A stretch of DNA of 5,381 nt from Betaproteobacteria bacterium (GTDB taxonomy: Bacteria; Pseudomonadota; Gammaproteobacteria; Burkholderiales; Burkholderiaceae_C). The DNA lies in the NCBI GenBank assembly GCA_947448675.1, contig CANFOR010000197.1, forward strand, positions 1-5,381. Reading direction: 5' to 3'. Positions 5,240-5,381 of this stretch are shown here, piece after piece. Under the pieces are notes generated by a model. That model saw nothing but the letters and a program-made list of their open reading frames with translations. It was not told the origin of the DNA and made no database searches. The stretch's first letter is position 1, and each line of letters starts with the position of its first letter. A program made the translations under genes and the position numbers.

Positions 5240-5381
5240 GGAGCTTCGTTGAATCCACTGTGATTTTTCAAGCCATAGCTAAATTCAGCTTGCCACAATG
5301 AAACAGAATTCTTGCCCGATAGTTAGTGAAGTTGCGGAACCCGCGCGCATTGGCTTTGATAAGCTGAATGGCACTGTTGAA
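5240..5381 (-). mobile_element. End of an insertion sequence, probably ISL3 family, truncated by the window edge
   Basis: The window ends inside an element whose transposase reads leftwards. Its terminus should lie within the short stretch between the hairpin (ending 5218) and the transposase stop (5268). GGAGCTTCGTTGAA starting at 5240 is my best guess for the terminal inverted repeat because ISL3-type ends usually begin with GG. The other end and the target duplication lie outside the window, so the boundary is uncertain. Confidence 0.45.
5268..5381 (-). CDS. C-terminal fragment of a transposase, probably ISL3 family (IS204/IS1001/IS1096/IS1165 group)
   Basis: On the minus strand an open frame enters at the window edge and ends with TGA at 5270-5268, giving 37 residues. 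The segment IQLIKANARGFRNFTNYR followed by ARILFHCGKL closely resembles the C-terminal end of ISL3-family transposases, where a [K/R]-x-x-A-x-GFRNF-x-x-[YF] pattern follows the last catalytic acidic residue. The DDE catalytic residues lie outside the window. The gene is cut by the window, and nothing visible suggests that it is itself broken. It faces the lipoprotein gene tail to tail. Confidence 0.7.
   Translation of the reverse strand, partial: FNSAIQLIKANARGFRNFTNYRARILFHCGKLNLAMA

Overview
The base composition, high-GC third codon positions and gene content suggest a Comamonadaceae-like betaproteobacterium (Rhodoferax/Polaromonas/Acidovorax type). The pointers are an orphan Bug/TctC-type periplasmic binding protein and short GCTAT...ATAGC-type palindromes. 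This is inferred from familiarity with the group, not from a database search.

Positions 1-2943 look like ordinary, GC-rich chromosome. A small gene of unknown function (22-276) has a -10-like TACAAT so close to its ATG that the transcript may be leaderless. It converges on a secreted UPF0173/UlaG-like metallo-beta-lactamase-fold hydrolase (316-1230, minus strand), and the 39-bp gap between them holds a hairpin. A 166-bp divergent gap leads to a Bug/TctC solute-binding protein (1397-2404). A three-helix DUF2721-type membrane protein (2449-2943) follows 44 bp later and may share its transcript.

Positions 2944-5112 differ in character. A 216-bp AT-rich regulatory gap with several small inverted repeats precedes a 650-residue lipoprotein (3160-5112). 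This gene has a clear Shine-Dalgarno sequence, unlike its neighbours, and lower GC. Its architecture is elaborate: a lipobox; three Cys-flanked modules, each with an EF-hand-like loop; two proline-free, Asn-rich collagen-like Gly-X-Y linkers; half of a beta-domain; a seven-bladed Asp-box propeller; then what looks like the other half of the beta-domain. It is probably a cell-surface or periplasmic-face adhesive or binding protein. This is the most interesting object in the window.

Positions 5113-5381 hold a strong interrupted hairpin (5186-5218). After it comes the C-terminal end of a transposase on the minus strand (5268-5381), probably ISL3 family, running off the window edge. The lipoprotein therefore sits against a mobile element in compositionally distinct DNA, as expected of an accessory locus. 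The hydrolase, binding protein and membrane protein form no recognisable pathway, and nothing links them functionally to the lipoprotein except position.
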